Below are positions 13,869-26,683 of a stretch of DNA of 64,000 bases, one piece after another. Each line of letters starts with the position of its first letter. Positions within the stretch are counted from its first letter, which is position 1. The notes under the pieces are model-generated. The model did no database searches. It was given only the letters and a program-made list of their open reading frames with translations, and was not told the DNA's origin. This DNA is from Sipunculus nudus. Lineage: Eukaryota > Annelida > Sipuncula > Golfingiida > Sipunculidae. The stretch lies in NCBI GenBank assembly GCA_026874595.1, contig CM049311.1, positions 35,135,176 to 35,199,175 on the forward strand, given 5' to 3'. The position numbers were made by a program, and so were the translations under genes.

Positions 13869-16800
13869 CATCAAGTGTTGTGAGCTCTTGTATGGCTTGC
13901 CATGTTACCTTCATGTATTTTGGTTATATTTGTTACTGTTGTACCAAAATGCGAGGCAAAGATAGTTATTACACAGTAAGCATATGACAAAGCATTTATG
14001 CAAGTTTAGTCAGTCAGTCTGCCACCAGATGTCAGCACAGGTCTGCACATTTCTCGAGATAATAATGTGGACAAGTAACAGAATGATACATTTTTTTGCT
14101 AATATCTTAATTTTGTGTACTTGATCATTTTTAATTCAACTTAATGAAATTTGCTGTTCATCAGTCAGTATTACCCAGTTTATATCACCACACTTACATA
14201 TTTTATTTGTATGACAAACTACACTAATCCTCTACATTTCAAATAATGTTCTCAGTAATAATAATGATATCTAACAGTCAAGGTAAATGGTAAAATTAAT
14301 CAAAACTTTCATTTCTTATGTAACTTTTCTTTTTCTTGTGTGAGTCCTTATTAGTGTTTTTTGTCTGTTTGTGCAGTTTCATGGTGTAGAAGAGTCAAGA
14401 ATTTGTAAAGAAAAGAAATAAACACCTGTACCAACTCAAAGCCTTAGTCATGCATGGGGCAGCTACAGAGACAATCTGTTGGTAAGTACTTGTGGCGAGT
14501 TTTCGCAAAAGTCATTAAAGAACTGGTAAGTTATCGCAGCGACATTAAAAGTTAACGGACCAATGGTGGGTATACCATAATACTCCCATCATAAGACGGG
14601 TATATAAAAACTATATACTGTATAAAAATATTAGTTATTGTAAGCATTGCTTTTTGTTAAAAGGGCAACCCAACAGCATGATTACAGTTTTTTTTTAATT
14701 GTAATGATGTTAGTTTTTTGTAAAAAGGACAAGTCTACAGCCTGTCTAATGTCTTGTGAGGTATTTTACTGTTTTTTAAATTTTCACCAATAAAAAGCTT
14801 CACATTAGAGATGGCAAAATATAAAAATACACATTTTAGAACATATGTGATGACAACTCTATATAATGAAAATGGAATGTTTTGAACCATAAGTAAAATT
14901 AAATCGACCAAACAAAATTGAAGCAGGCCAGGTTGCCTGACTTGTGCCTATGGGCTACTGGCTTACAAAAGCTAAAGCCATGTTTAAGAGACTCGCACGT
15001 CAGTTTAAATGATAGAAAAAAAGCCTGTGAGTAAAATTGTTAAATAGAATGCCTATTATGAGAGCCAAGCCAAAGAAAGTTTACGCTCTTCGAGCAGCTA
15101 CAGGTTGATGTGGTCAAGACCTCAGCCCTGTGCGCTCCTTAAGCACGTTCTCTGAGCCAACAGATGTAATGCCACACCAAACCAAGCAGAGAGCCGCAGA
15201 GGACGCCACCGTCCATCCCGAGATAGTGATCTTTTCAGGAAAGCTAAAGCATCCACAGCTGCAAAGCCAGAAGCAACCTACATTCCCTCTACCGATCCCA
15301 GCAGCGGAGACCCAGCCATGCCATTCAAGAGCCGAACCCGATCTTGTGAACGACAGTGTTTCGAGACGCAATGCCTTTATACTTGTGGTTTTGGTCATTG
15401 GACCGTATAACCAGTTTCCCAGTTATGCAAGCAAGTTTTTTCCTCATCAGCAGCCTTTTATAAGAGTATGTTAACATTTGTTAATCAAATGATGAGGGGT
15501 AATCACCTGCTTGAGCAATAATGCATACCAGTATTGCCCCCTTGATGTGGAATCAAAGGGCCCCGGTCTCTTTTTCCCACCTTGGCAAATCTTTACCTTT
15601 AAGATGGTCCATCTATTCTACCAAAATGAATGGACATCACTGCCCTTCTATAAAAGAAGAGGTCAAGCTAAAAATGACCCCAAACTGAATAACTGCCAAA
15701 CCAATGTGCACAAAAAATCTTCCAAGAAGTCAACGATCAGATCAACCAATTACAGGAAAAGGATCAGCAAACAGACATTGAAGAGTTTGTTTAAATAAAT
15801 AAGGGACCCATGGGTCACGGCGCTCAGCTGCTATATATGATAAAAAATATGATTTGGGAAAGAGGCACATGCTTGTTTTGTGTGGTAATAAATATAAGCT
15901 TTATTTTGAATTGTTGGTGTTTAGCTTATGTATGATTTTGATAGTATCTTTGGAGACAGGGAAGAGGATTGATTTCATTTATTTTATTAACAAATCGAGT
16001 GCTATTGTCACATAAATTTTGACTTGGCCATATAACTTATAAGCAGCACATATTATAAAAGAGTTTAACTATTTATTAAAATTTAATAACAAATATTGTG
16101 CCAATATAATTTTTTATTAAAAAAAAATAAGAAAATCATGATTTTTTAAAATAAAATATAACTGAAATAATTATTGAAATAATATTATAGAATATATTCA
16201 TGAATGCATTCATGAATACATTTTGAAAGTATCTGCACTGGTATTCAAATACTTTCATTTTTACCTGAATTCCCATTCTTATGCAATAAAATTGTTTAAT
16301 GCAGTACATATTCATATTCGTATTCAAATACATTTGCAAAGCATTGTCACCATGTCTAGTATTTATTCAGTTTTAGCCAAACAAAGATGTTGAGAATCCA
16401 GAATATACAAAATTCACAAATTTAAATAATGATCATAAGTACCTGGTTTTACGGCTTTTATTTATATTAAAAAAAAATAAATGTAATATATTCACTTTGG
16501 ACTACTTTCACATCAATCTACACACTATACACAGTAGGAATCTAGATTAATATTATCAACTGCATCTTTGTCTATCATTAATTTCCTTCATATGATCCCT
16601 AATGATTAGTAATGAATAATATGATTTATTTTTTTTATCATTAAAATTTCACTGAAAAATACCATAGGTGACTGCATGGTGTTATTTGGAATAACACTGA
16701 CATTGACATTCTATCCATCCATACAAGATTCTTATATCATCAGTAACTGCAAGTTAATTTTCTGTTACTCATCAACTAACAAATTCCTTTTCTATTAATT

Positions 16801-19800
16801 TTTCTTTAATTTGTTATAAAAAACCAATACAAAACTAGAATACGGGAAGTCGACAAGCGACTACTTGCATCCGCCAAAATCAGAGTGGAACGGGTGAAGT
16901 GTTGCATATTAGCATGGATGTCTGCAGCCAAATTGTGTATGTAGGTTGCGCTACCTACCAAAAAATCCAGAAAGCCGTCCAAGTTGTATACATATGTAAA
17001 ATTTAAGGCAGATAAGTCAAACCACTATATTGTATATGAGTGATTTTTGCCCTTGGCAGACAAACAGATGGACGCTGTGCAAAAAAGGGTGGCAGGTGGC
17101 GCCATCAGTTTAGCATATGATAAAGAGCTTTGTGAGAACTATACACATGCAAAACTTTGGCCCAATCGGTCAAACGGTTCCCAAGATATGAGCTTGGATA
17201 TCTGCTGCATAAACTAGAATGCAGGTGGCGCCACCTGTCATAAAATCAAGAGAGCTGTCGGGGATGTATAAACTTGCAAAATTTTAGGCAGATATGTCAA
17301 ACCACTGCCGAGATATGAGTGATTTTATCCCATGGCAGACAAACAGACGGGAGCTGTGCAAACATGGCTGCAGGTGGCGCCACCAGTTTTGCGTATGATA
17401 AAGGGCTATATGAGATTTATACACATGCAAAATTTTGGCCCAATCGGTCAAACGGTTCCCTAGATATGAGCTTGGATGTCTGCAGCGTAAACTTGATTGT
17501 AGGTGGCGCCACCTGTCATAAAATCAGAAAAGCTATCCAGGATGTATAAGCATGCTGAATTTCAGGTGAATTAGTCAAACTACTGCAGAGATATGAGTGA
17601 TTTTAACCCAAGGCAGACGAACAGATGGACACTGTGCAAACATGGTTGCAGGTGGCGCCACCATTTTTTGTGTATGTTATAAAGCTCTCCAAGGGCTACA
17701 TTTGTGCAAAAAAATTTTCCTGATCGGTCAAACGGTTCCTGAGATATGAGCTTGGATGTCTGCAGCGTAAACGTGAATGTAGGTGGCGCCACCTGTCATA
17801 AAATCAGAAAAGCTATCCAGGATGTATAGGCATGCCAAATTATAGGTGAATTAGTCAAGTCACTGCAGAGATATGAGTGATTTTAACCCAAGGCAGACAA
17901 ACAGATGGACACTGTGCAAACATGGTTGCAGGTAGCGCCACCATTTTTGGTGTATGTTATAAAGCTCTCCAAGGGCTACATTTGTGCAAAAGAATTTTCC
18001 TGATCGGTCAAACGGTTCCCGAGATATGAGCTTGGATGTCTGCAGCGTAAACTTGAATGTAGGTGGCGCCACCTGTCATAAAATCAGAATGCTATCCAGG
18101 ATGTATACGCATGCCGAATTTCAGGTGAATTAGTCAAGTCACTGCAGAGATATGAGTGATTTTAACCCAAGGCAGATAACAGATGGACACTGTGCAAACA
18201 TGGTTGCAGGTTGTGCCACCATTTTTGGTGTATGTTATAAAGCTCTCCAAGGGCTACATTTGTGTAAAAGAATTTTCCTGATCGGTCAAACGGTTCCCGA
18301 GAAATGAGCTTGGATGTCTGCAGCGTAAACGTGAATGTAGGTGGCGCCACCTGTCATAAAATCAGAAAAGCTATCCAGGATGTTTACGCATGCCGAATTT
18401 CAGGTGAATTAGTCAAGTCACTGCAGAGATATGAGTGATTTTAACCCAAGGCAGATGAACAGATGGACACTATGCAAACATGGTTGCAGGTGGCGCCACC
18501 ATTTTTGGTGTATGTTATAAAGCTCTCCGAGGGCTACATTTGTGCAAAAAAATTTTCCTGATCGGTCAAACGGTTCCTGAGATATGTGGGTTTATGTGTG
18601 GAAACAGACGCACAAACGGACGCAGAGCGCAGAGGAAAGGTCAGAGGTCAAAACAAAGTCGGTGCACAGCAGTTCACATGTGACCCGAACATAATCCCGG
18701 GTTTCGGAAAATTCCGCCCAGCGGTTACGGAGGAGTTCTCCGGACACCTACGCGGCGGCGGCGGCGTGCAGCTGAAAACATAGTATCCGCAAAACTCTGT
18801 TTTGGCGGATACAATTATTAATTTATTGTTTATTGTTATGTTGTTTTTCAAAACAGCTACTAGATGAGTTGGGTTGGACACCTGGATCAACTGTGGCTGG
18901 GCATTAGCTGCCTGGCTGCCCCAGTGTATGCTTCGCTCAAGCATGCATAATCTGATGAAAGGTCAACATACAGGTGACTGAAGAGGGGCTTGATTAAGCC
19001 TGGGTCTGACATGGTTTCATATAAACATTAACAAGTGACCCATGGGTCATGACGCTCAGCTGCCAAGCATGACCTGCGACATCATGGGCTGAGATTCACA
19101 ACTTCCAGTCAAATTTTGAAGAACCAATTTGCCAATTTGTTGAAATTTTCTATGACAACAGAAATATATATCACCTATGTCTGGTTAAAACACAGTGAAT
19201 TGATGGTCTGAGGAAAATGTATGATTGTTAAGGTATCCAGAACTATTCCCATAGCTTACTTGATACCTGTCAGTCTCAGAAGGAACACCACAAAGGGCAA
19301 ATATAAGATCAAAATATATAGCAAAAAATCAAGGAAATCCATGCAAGAATTATTGAGAAACAGGTGCTTCTGTATGAATTTTTATTCAATACAAGCCAAC
19401 TGTACTGCACTTTCATACATGATGATAATATTTATTTAGAAATGTTTGACCCAATCCTTTGCAAGATTACATTAATATACGTCCGACTGCCTTCACTTTA
19501 ACAGTTCTTGAGATAATATGATCAAAGGAATTTAAAGATGGTTGCCTGGTGGCCATTTTGGACTTCTGACAGGTCTGAAATCAGACAACAACCATTCTCT
19601 AAATCGGACCAAAAATTGAAGAAAAATTACTGAAACTGCACTGAAAAAAGGATTTCTAAGGTGGCTAACTGGCAGACAAAATGGATTTCTGACAAGTCTG
19701 ACATTTGATATCACACATCCTCAAATAAGAGACCAAACTTGGGGCAAATTCTCCAAATGATGTTACAGTAATGAATGTCCAAAACAATTCAAAAGGCATG

Positions 19801-22800
19801 TTCAGGCGCTCATATCAGATTTACAGATATGCAAATGTAAAAGTGTAGGTCCAACATTTTTTATTATCACTCTGCTTTTCAATGGGGTCAGCAGGGTTGG
19901 TAAACTGCAAAACCTGAAAGAAAAGAAATGCAGAAAGCATGACTAAGAGTCTTGTAATAAAATAAAGCCATCCTAAATCTAGTACACATCCACATATTAT
20001 GAGAACAAACACTTGCTTTTATATGTGGTGATTAATATAAAAATATTCAGATATCTAGGAAACTAAGTTTATTGCTATGATTCCATAAAATAAACTGCAA
20101 AATGTTCCCATCATCTTATAAATCAGTAGCTAAACCTTAATGCTATACTCTCATAGTGTTAATTCCTGGCTGAAGTATTCCAACAACAGTGTTTTGTTAT
20201 GCAGTAACGAGGTATTTTCACTCAGCCTTATCATTTAATAGCCTGATACAAAAGGGAGTCATATGTCACCAGTGTCACTCACAATTACAGCCACACAGTG
20301 AGATGTACCAGCTGGAGTGCAAGCTTATATATACAAGAAAAATAGAGATGGTCTACAAAATAAGTTGACCTGACCTATGACCTTGGCCTTTTGCCCACAT
20401 ATCAACTGAATTCTTTCTAAATGATGGGTAACTACTAACCAATTACATCTGGCCAGGTGTAATTACTTGGCAACCAATGAGTGAATAACTTATACCTGCA
20501 ACCTTAACCTCCTGCATAGGGTTCATGGCCCTAGCCCCTACGGTTATGATTTGTGCCCTGCTAACGGCCGGCCGGCCAGATGGACAGACGGAAGGACAAG
20601 GGAAAAAAACCCATCGCTATAGCCCAGCATGACTGAAAGTCAGCTGAGCTAATAAAAGCTACAATATTTGGCCAATTTCTTTCAGCTTTCTAAACTACAA
20701 AGATGAAATCCTTATGTGTGCATGATATGAAAATTATATCAACAGTGCTCTCAGGAAACAAACGTGCCATGGTCAAAGTTGGGCAAAATTTAAGGTACTA
20801 ATTTTATATTTATACTAATAACTTATAAAATTTGAAAAATTCAGAACTAATTTTTGGTATTAAATTGAATCTTGTTTAAATAATGTTACATCCCTGACAA
20901 AATATCTCTAGCTTCAGCGATCCTCTTGTTAAGGGAGTAAATATATTTTTTGATTTTTTAAAAAGTGCATTATGTTTTGGCCTATAACTTAAAACAGTTA
21001 CGCAATACTGACATCATTTCTGGCATGTGCACAGCTGATGTATAGAAAAATATGTATATTATACATGATCAAAGTCAGATCAGTGGTTTTGATATAAGGC
21101 AGTCTTACAGTGTAACAATGGGTTTTTAATGGAAAAATGAAGTTTTTCATTAATATTTCAAAGGAATTAAGTCCTAGTGATAAAATTCTTGGCATGGTAG
21201 GGGGATTTTGGAGACATCTAACTGTATGCTAAATTTAAGGAACTTAGAGCTGAAGTTGGAGAGCTGATATAAACTGTATAACACTAGCTTGATGTAAACT
21301 TGATGTGACATGGTGCTTGAAAACTTGAATAAAATCTACAGTTTTTGATCAACTGGTTTCAAATTTTTTGTGTTAACAGACAAAATGCTAACAAAAACAT
21401 GCTGTGAAAATTAAATCCACAGTACTTACAGGAAAAAAAACATGCCATGGTCAAACTTGGGCAAAATTTAAGGTACCAATTTTATATTTTTGCCAATATT
21501 TAAAAAAATTTAACAGATTTTGATCTAATTTTTGGTATACAATTAAATTTTGATCAATTAAAGTTGTATTACTGAAAAAAAGACCCTACCTTTAACACTT
21601 TTGGTCTTAAGTGACCAAATATCTTTCCTGATTTTTTTACAAAGTCCATTATGTTTGGGCCTATAACTTTTTTAAATTAAATAATACTGACTTAATTTCT
21701 GGGATGTACATAGGAACTATATAGAGGAATATTTATGGTAAATATGGAGAAAACCAGATGAGTGGTTTTGATATTAAGCAGTCCTGAAGTGTGAAAATAG
21801 ATTTTAATAAAAGGTTTAGGTTTTTCCTTAATATCTTGAAGGAACGAAGTCCTATTGACCCAATTTTCGGCATGGTAGGAGATTCTTGGGACATCTAACT
21901 GTATGGCAAATTTCAGAATCTTAGGTCCAATGGTGTCAAAACGTGCCATTCTTACTGACGGACATCCGGACGGACAGACAGACAGACGGACGGATGGCGG
22001 ACAATGGACCACGACTATAGCTCAGATGACTTATAGTCAGCTGAGCTAAAAATAATCATTAGAAAAAGTAAAACACTTTCAAAAAAAATTTTATTTGCAC
22101 AGTACATGAATCCAACCTATATTTAAGTCTTCCAGTTTAACTTTGAGGTCAATATGGTCAAAATTCTAGCATACTGATCACAACTATCACCACCTATCAG
22201 TAGTTTCTGAAATTTTCACTCATACTTATTAAAGATGGTAAGCATTCATAATGGTATCCTTTCAATTTCACCATCATTTGGAAGATGTTAATATTGCAAG
22301 AATTTCTTATCATGAAGTAAGTATAGGCTACTATGGTATATAACAACCACTGAGGAAGGTGTGTATAAAGTGTTGGATTAAGTATAATGCAACAGAACAC
22401 CAAAACAATAACTTATAACTTGACTTTGCATAATCAGACATGACTCACCTCATCTGTGCCTTGTGTAGAGCATTAAGAAGTAGCCGTACCATTGGTGTAA
22501 ACCCAGTGCCTGCTGCGTACATAATTAAATCAGTTTTCCCTCTCATCTGAGATTCATCAAACGATCCCTCAGGATTACTGATCAGGATCTCATCACCTGG
22601 AAGGACCATTATATACATATAAATACAAACATATAAACAGATGGTGTATAAATCTAAACAAGGGACCCATGGGTCACTGTGCTCAGCTGAAGTTGACCCT
22701 GAAGGTAAAAATCTAAAATAATATCAATTGGAGATAAAGTGTAAGAGGAAGAGGTAATATAGGCCATGGTTGGTTCATATGATTGGTTTGTGTTGATGAG

Positions 22801-25142
22801 CTAAAATTGTTGCAAATAATATTTTGCGACCAGACCATGTGCTTCCTAATGTTGAAACTGAAGCATGTGAAGAATTTGTGAACAAATGATCTGTGCTACT
22901 ACTATGATCATTAGTTGGTCTTTTGATTAACTGTTGACATTTCAATAGTTTATAAATTTTTTTATAATATATGTTATTAAATATATTTTTTTTATGAAAT
23001 GTATACAGCTGAAATATAACAAATATCCCCAATCCACAGATGAAAGGACTTGGTGGTGGTAGCTGGGGGGGGGGGGGGGGGGGGGGAGGGGGAGTGTGGA
23101 ATGGTGGGAGTTACAACATATCTGTATTATTATAGTTCATATACATAGCATTTTCACTTAATTCAACAATGCTAACAGGATAAAAAGTTCATTCATAATT
23201 ACTTAATACTTAATAACAGACAGACAGACTGGTAGACAAACAAAGCTGATAATATATTAAGTTTCAATTATTTTTTAATTTATTTATTATCTCAATTTTT
23301 TTAAAAGTTTAACATCTGCAATAATACACAACTGTATTGGGGATTGGGGTGGTGATATGAAAATCACTGTCACAGCAGGGGATCCCCCCCAGTGACTATA
23401 AAAAATTAGAAACCCTGGCATAGCTGACAGTGACCTGGAGTGGGACCCTGCAGCTGGACGAAGCAAATCACTACAATAGAGCCTCAAGAAAAAAATCAAT
23501 AACTTGCCTAATTTTCAAGCTTTCATTTTCAAATTAAATACTTTTGTATGCATGCTTTGAAAATTAAATCAATAGTACCAGCAGGAAAAAAACATGCCAT
23601 GGTCAAAGTTGGGTAAAATTTAAGGTACTGATTTTATTTTTATGCTAATAACTTAAAAAATTTACAAAATTCAGATCAAATTTTGGGTGAACAATTGAAT
23701 CTTAATCAAACAAAGTTATATACTTGGGAAAATAGTCTCTAGTTTCAAAATTTCTCATGTTAAACGAGTAAATATTTTTCCTGATTTTTTACAAAGTCCA
23801 TCATGTTCGGGCCCATAACTTAAAGAAATTATACTTAACAGAATTAATTTCTGACATGTACATAGGAAATATATTTACAAATTAAAGACCAGTCAAACAC
23901 TTATACAAATACAAAATAATATATTTTTGTCAGATATGCAAGGAGAAAACTAAATATTCACTGCTAGCATGATAGACTGCAGTTTTTATATTTCAATCGT
24001 GAATGACAATAACAATGACAATATGCGACTTGCAGCTATTCGCCTATTGTTTATCAAATGTCAACAACATGGAACTCGAGTTGTTTGATTGGTAACAGGT
24101 CACTTCGCCGGAACTCCATTTCGCCGACTTCGGCGAAGCGACCAATCGGCAATCTCGGCGAAGTGTCCAAGTATGCTCGGCGAAGTGTCCAATTATGCTC
24201 GGCGAAGTGTCCAATATATGGTTCCAACAATTACTCCAACCGCGATATTATATAAGATCTAGTCATTAAGATCCAGTCACTATTCCCTTGAGTATTGTTC
24301 CATTTGTCTAAATTAATTTCAATTGAATGTTATAATTATTGTTTTATTTTTCAAATATTATAAAAAAATATATTATAGTTTTTAAATTGTCATTATTCCC
24401 TTGTGTATGGTTCCATTTGTCTAAAGACTGTTAACTGAAACTGAACGTTATAATTAAAGTTTTATTTTTTAAAATATTATATTTATGTGAGTTTTATTAC
24501 AGAGAAATATTATTATATTTCTATTATATTAATATTATTCTATTAAGGTCTCCTTAAACTCTAAGTTTACGTTGAGTTTGCCGTTCCATATAAACTTCAG
24601 TTTCACGTTGAGTTTAAGTTGGCTTTTACGCTTGATATACTTAATAATATACTCTAAGTTTACTATGTGTTGAACAAAGTTTAAAAAGTACTGAGCGCAA
24701 TTTCACAGGATAATTAACTTGAAATCAAACATTGCTTGGGTTTGGTTATTTCGTTATGTTTTGATGTTAGAGAAGTTAAACTTAAAGATTTCGATATTCA
24801 ATATAGGTATTTTATTATTGATTTATAGATCTGCTTGTATCAGTGTATAAAGGGATTTTTTTTCTGTATAAAGCAACATTTGACGTGATTCATTTGTATG
24901 AATATCAGGAATATTCTAATATCACTGTATGCACTATTTATGTTAATTATGTATATAATAAAATAAATTCAATTGTGTTTGAAGTTTTTTTCATTTATTA
25001 GCATTAATAAATGTAAACATGCAAATGCATTAATAAATAATGATTATGTAAATGATTTGAACGAATTTCCTTTATTACAATAAACAGTATAGCGATAAAA
25101 AATCACTTTCTTCACACACACATATATAAATATGTATGTATA

Positions 25143-25185
<43 letters not shown>

Positions 25186-26589
25186 TCTCATTTTATTATA
25201 TACAAATATTATATCGCATGGTTGGTGCCTATAGCTGTAGGCCTTTTCTGTAGACAGTTCTGCAAATAACTTTATTCATACCGATTTTATTTTCACACTT
25301 GTAAATATAACCCGAAACGTGACAATTTTATTAATGAGCATTAAGTATTTTAATCTTAAAATGTAGGATTATAATAATTGTCACGGTGCTGATGAGTCCG
25401 CAGGTATGCGCTGTCATGCTACCTGGTGGTCGAACTAACGAATCAAATTCGGCCATATCAGACACGGTGACATGAATGGAAATAGCTCATTTCAAATATA
25501 TCAGCGGCTGTGTTGCATAAATATAAACTTTTTAGGCAAGCTTCTTAAAAAAAAACACTAAGTATTTAAAAGGTACTTGATTAATGTTATTCAAGGTCAA
25601 TAAGAACCCACTGCGTCGGTTGGACGAATCGCCGGCAAACCATAGTTCCGGCGAAACGTCCTGCAAAGCTCGGCGAAATGGAGTTCCGGCGAAGTGTCCT
25701 GTATTCGTTTGATTCATAACCATGTCCTTTCCTTTTTGGTGTTGCGCGTGTTTGACAATGACAGTCCTTTGAATATACAAAAACTGCTAATAAAGCGAGG
25801 TTTCCATTGGAGATCACATTGAATTATTCAACTATTTTAAAATTTTAAAAAGTATTAATAATCTTTATTTATTCATCTGCATTTCTTACCACGGCCGTGA
25901 CAGTACGTACCGTACTTAGTTTAATATGCCATCACTTGGCCACTGTCAGTCCGGAATTGCTTTTCGGCATCCTTACACATCAAAGCTTCCATCACATCCG
26001 TTTGGAACAATTAAATGAATCCTTTCAAAGTTTCTGCATTTTAAATGGCTTTCATTTAAGCTTGCTTTTGTTTTGACTATAAAAATATCCGCAAAGCCAA
26101 TGCCTCACATAAAACCGCGCCACTAAGACTACAGATAGTCGGAAATACGGGTCGGTCTTTTTACCGAGCGCTACCGAGCGTACCGAGCGCTACCGAGCGC
26201 TAGCGCTCGGTAGGACTTTTTACCGAGCGCTACCCCGGATTCACACCAGGCATCGCTTTGACCAGCGTGGGGCTACCGAGCGCTCGGACTTTTTACCGAG
26301 CGCTATCCTGGGGTCACACAAGTCATTGCTCTGACCCACGTGGGGCTACCGAGCGCTTGGGGCTTTTTACCGAGCGTTACCCTGCTCTTACAACGGGAAT
26401 TAAGTGTTCTTACATACTTCAATCATCTTGGGACTAACGAGCGCTAAGGGCTTTTTGCCGAGCGCTACCATCGCGCACATGATAAATTATGGAGTTTTAA
26501 CCACATTCAACACAAAATATCATATTTAATTATTTACATTGTTTCTGTTTATATAACATGAATAAGCAATGCTTATGTTATCTTTCCCA

Positions 26590-26683
<94 letters not shown>

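Larger units (their letters stand above)
24095..25702. mobile_element. TIR element (ACAGG-CACTTCGCCGG ends), about 1.6 kb
   Basis: 33-bp terminal inverted repeats at 24095-24127 and 25670-25702 agree at 32 positions (they differ only at the sixth base). They start ACAGGTCACTTCGCCGGAAC on the left. Inside the left end are a near-perfect inverted TTCGCCGA/TCGGCGAA pair and three 20-bp repeats of 'ctcggcgaagtgtccaa-tatg' at about 24153-24213. I could not define a target-site duplication. The AT-rich interior has no transposase frame, so the element is non-autonomous. It contains an AT microsatellite (25135-25186) and the hammerhead-like motif at 25379-25472. Confidence 0.65.

Noticed and set aside
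17580-18350. Three similar minus-strand frames of about 70 residues
   Set aside because: They repeat with the approximately 280-bp satellite unit and are by-products of it.
19870-19920. Possible CYB5R4 exon ('...caatggggtcagcagggttggtaaactgcaaaacctgaaag', minus strand, with an acceptor-like ctttcag)
   Set aside because: The same segment occurs in the other family copy at about 51980-52025, and the reading frame does not continue the protein. The true next exon is 8087-8173.
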